Positions 62,893 through 64,000 of a stretch of DNA of 64,000 bases are shown piece after piece. Source of the stretch: AP-15 sp963799085. Lineage in GTDB: Bacteria; Pseudomonadota; Alphaproteobacteria; ATCC43930; CGMCC-115725. Numbering within the stretch: position 1 is the stretch's first letter; each line of letters begins with the position of its first letter. The translations under genes and the position numbers were made by a program. The DNA lies in NCBI GenBank assembly GCA_963799085.1, contig CAWCWA010000015.1:62001-126000 (forward strand), read 5' to 3'. Below the pieces are notes generated by a model. The model was given only the letters and a program-made list of their open reading frames with translations. It made no database searches and had not been told where the DNA came from.

Positions 62893-62972
62893 GGATGGGT
62901 AGAGCGCCGCGAAACCCATTGAACCCGGCAACGGACGCTAACGGCGGGTTTCGCAAAGGCGCTCAACCCACC
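62893..62972. repeat. Imperfect inverted repeat element, about 80 bp
   Basis: Left arm GATGGGTAGAGCGCCGCGAAA (62894-62914, then CCC) pairs with right arm GGGTTTCGCAAAGGCGCTC (62946-62964, then AACCCACC). The 'GGTGGGTAGAGCG..CGAAACCC' form is a common alphaproteobacterial intergenic repeat, probably a folded RNA or a nonautonomous element. It follows the LLM gene and could end its transcript. Confidence 0.6.
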
Positions 62973-63077
62973 CTACCACATAGCCCCGCCGGCAGCGGGG
63001 GGTTGATCGCGCCAAAAAATCGCCGAAATCGGGCGCGATCGTGACACTCCCCGATGAACCGCAGAGGAGGCCCTTCG

Positions 63078-63791
63078 ATGTGGAAACCACGCGCCGCAGC
63101 GCTTCTCTGTTGTCTCGGCGTTCTGCCGCTGATCGGTTGCGTCGGCGCCCCGACGATAGCTTGGCGGGGACAACCGGTGATCCCGGCCGGCGCGATCGGC
63201 TCGCCGCCCCCCGTTTACGCCGTCGGTCCCTCGGCGCCGGCCGCGATCCTGGTGATGCTGCCGGGCGCCGGAGCCGTTCGGCGCCAATCCCGCGCCCTGG
63301 GCGAACGAAGGCTTCGACGTGGTGACGCCGTCGGCTGAAGACCTCTGGCAATACGCCGCTGACCGCGAGGCGGCCTTCGACCGGATGCTGGCCTCGGCCC
63401 GAGCCGTCGCCAACGCCCCGGTCTGGCTGATCGGCGCCGGGCCCGACGTCGAGACCGCGCTCGCGACAGCGCCCGATTTCGGCCGCGGCCAGGTTTCAGG
63501 CGTTGTCGTCACCTCGGTCAACACGGGCGCCGGCAGCTGCAGCCGGACCGTGATCTATCAGGATGCCGGCAACGGCTCGGCGCCGAAGGTTTCGGTGCGC
63601 AGTTCCGGAACGCCTGCCCCTCCGGCGTCGGCGTCCAGCCCTCGATCGCGGCGCCGCCGCCACTGCCGACGACCGGCCCCAAACCGCCGCGGCTGATCGA
63701 GGCTTCGGCGGGCGCCAAGGCGTCGCCGACGGCGCAGCAGGCCCTCGTCCGCCGCGTCGCACAATTGATCAAAGAGGCGCCGCCGAGCTGA
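63078..63791 (+). CDS. Lipoprotein with alpha/beta-hydrolase-like segment, two frameshifts
   Basis: ATG 63078 (after GAGGAGG) opens MWKPRAAALLCCLGVLPLIGC, a lipobox. The text continues AAILVMLPGAG. Near 63270-63280 an extra base shifts the frame to GANPAPWANEGFDVVTPSAED, LWQYAADREAAFDRMLASAR and VWLIGAGPDVETAL. Near 63590 the frame returns for AQFRNACPSGVGVQPSI and ends LIKEAPPS. Corrected length is about 237 residues. PGAG, WLIGAGPD and the final Cys/Pro-rich part suggest a degenerate alpha/beta hydrolase on the outer membrane. No clear catalytic Ser was seen. Confidence 0.6.
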
Positions 63792-63797
63792 TTTGGC

Positions 63798-64000
63798 TCA
63801 ATACCCGGGTGGCGGCGGAGGTGGCGGCGGTGTGGTGAGAACACCCGTCACCGCGCCGGCGGCGCCGCCGACCGCGGCCCCGATTGCAGCGCCATGCCCA
63901 CCGCCAGCAGCTGCCCCTATCGCCGCCCCGGCGCCGGCGCCGAGCAGGCCGCCGCCGACTCCGCGCTGTACCGGATCATAAGGGTTGGTGCAGCCCGCCA
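63798..64000 (-). CDS. Glycine-zipper lipoprotein, 5' end outside window
   Basis: Minus-strand reading from the window edge gives AGCTNPYDPVQRGVGGGLLG, then repeated G-x3-G/A segments (GAGAGAAIGAAAGGGHGAAI), a short TGVLTT link and PPPPPPPPGY before TGA at 63798. The AGC at the start is the end of a lipobox. It is a small outer-membrane lipoprotein with a Gly-zipper, as in SmpA/YMGG-type proteins. About 66 residues are visible. Confidence 0.65.
   Translation of the reverse strand, partial: AGCTNPYDPVQRGVGGGLLGAGAGAAIGAAAGGGHGAAIGAAVGGAAGAVTGVLTTPPPPPPPPGY

Noticed and set aside
63793..63981. 62-codon Pro/Ala-rich plus-strand frame at the right edge
   Set aside because: It is the complement of the Gly-zipper lipoprotein on the minus strand, which has a lipobox and a proper stop.
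1..64000. tRNA, rRNA or CRISPR features
   Set aside because: No cloverleaf-type sequence, rRNA-like block or regularly spaced direct repeats were found on reading through.

Overview
The window is a high-GC (except for three AT-richer patches), densely packed bacterial chromosome segment, almost certainly from an alphaproteobacterium, probably Rhodospirillales-like. The evidence is a separate F0 operon with both b and b' subunits (atpI-B-E-F'-F), the neighbourhood smc / dsbA-like / DUF721 (dciA) / mutY / rnhB, and an HpnB-type hopanoid glycosyltransferase. No rRNA, tRNA or CRISPR array was seen. About a dozen genes carry one or more single-base indels, including smc and a folate gene that should be essential. 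This looks more like sequence or assembly error than mass pseudogenisation, and it affects how every 'broken' gene here should be read.

Layout. 0-2.1 kb: end of a Kup potassium transporter, then a lower-GC operon of two unknown small genes and a decayed dCTP-deaminase-like gene. 2.1-11.6 kb: soil-type catabolic genes (RraA-like, two VOC-like proteins, enoyl-CoA hydratase/isomerase, amidohydrolase, thioesterase, luciferase-like oxidoreductase), a FolB-FolP fusion whose DHPS half resembles mobile Sul sulfonamide-resistance enzymes, and an S41 peptidase that has lost its catalytic dyad. 11.8-14.3 kb: an insertion sequence inside a lower-GC gene. 14.3-21 kb: alkB, an HpcH/HpaI aldolase, a BNR-repeat protein, an aldo/keto reductase, a Tat-exported lactonase, a GST and hpnB. 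21-30.2 kb: housekeeping block (F0 ATPase, smc, dsbA-like, dciA, mutY, rnhB). 30.2-33 kb: envelope proteins, including an unusual lipoprotein and a CREST/alkaline-ceramidase-like membrane protein. 33-41 kb: an ion/phosphate/polyphosphate island (two DUF1269 proteins, a P-type ATPase, PPK2, a Na/Pi cotransporter) that carries traces of an old segmental duplication with reciprocal decay. 41-46.6 kb: AraC regulator divergent from an MFS exporter, then a patatin plus GntP-type permease pair. 46.7-57.5 kb: an RND efflux pair linked by overlapping stop/start codons to an Mrp/Mnh-like antiporter operon, followed by an AI-2E-type transporter. 57.4-64 kb: patatin lipoprotein, CBS protein, hydrolase, an AT-rich two-gene module with a DUF1828/DUF1829 protein, a second luciferase-like oxidoreductase and two lipoproteins.

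The best candidates for something undescribed are the Sul-like DHPS fused to FolB, the RND-Mrp superoperon, the catalytically dead S41 protein, the decayed dCTP-deaminase operon, the DUF1828/DUF1829 module, and the reciprocal-decay duplication around ppk2.
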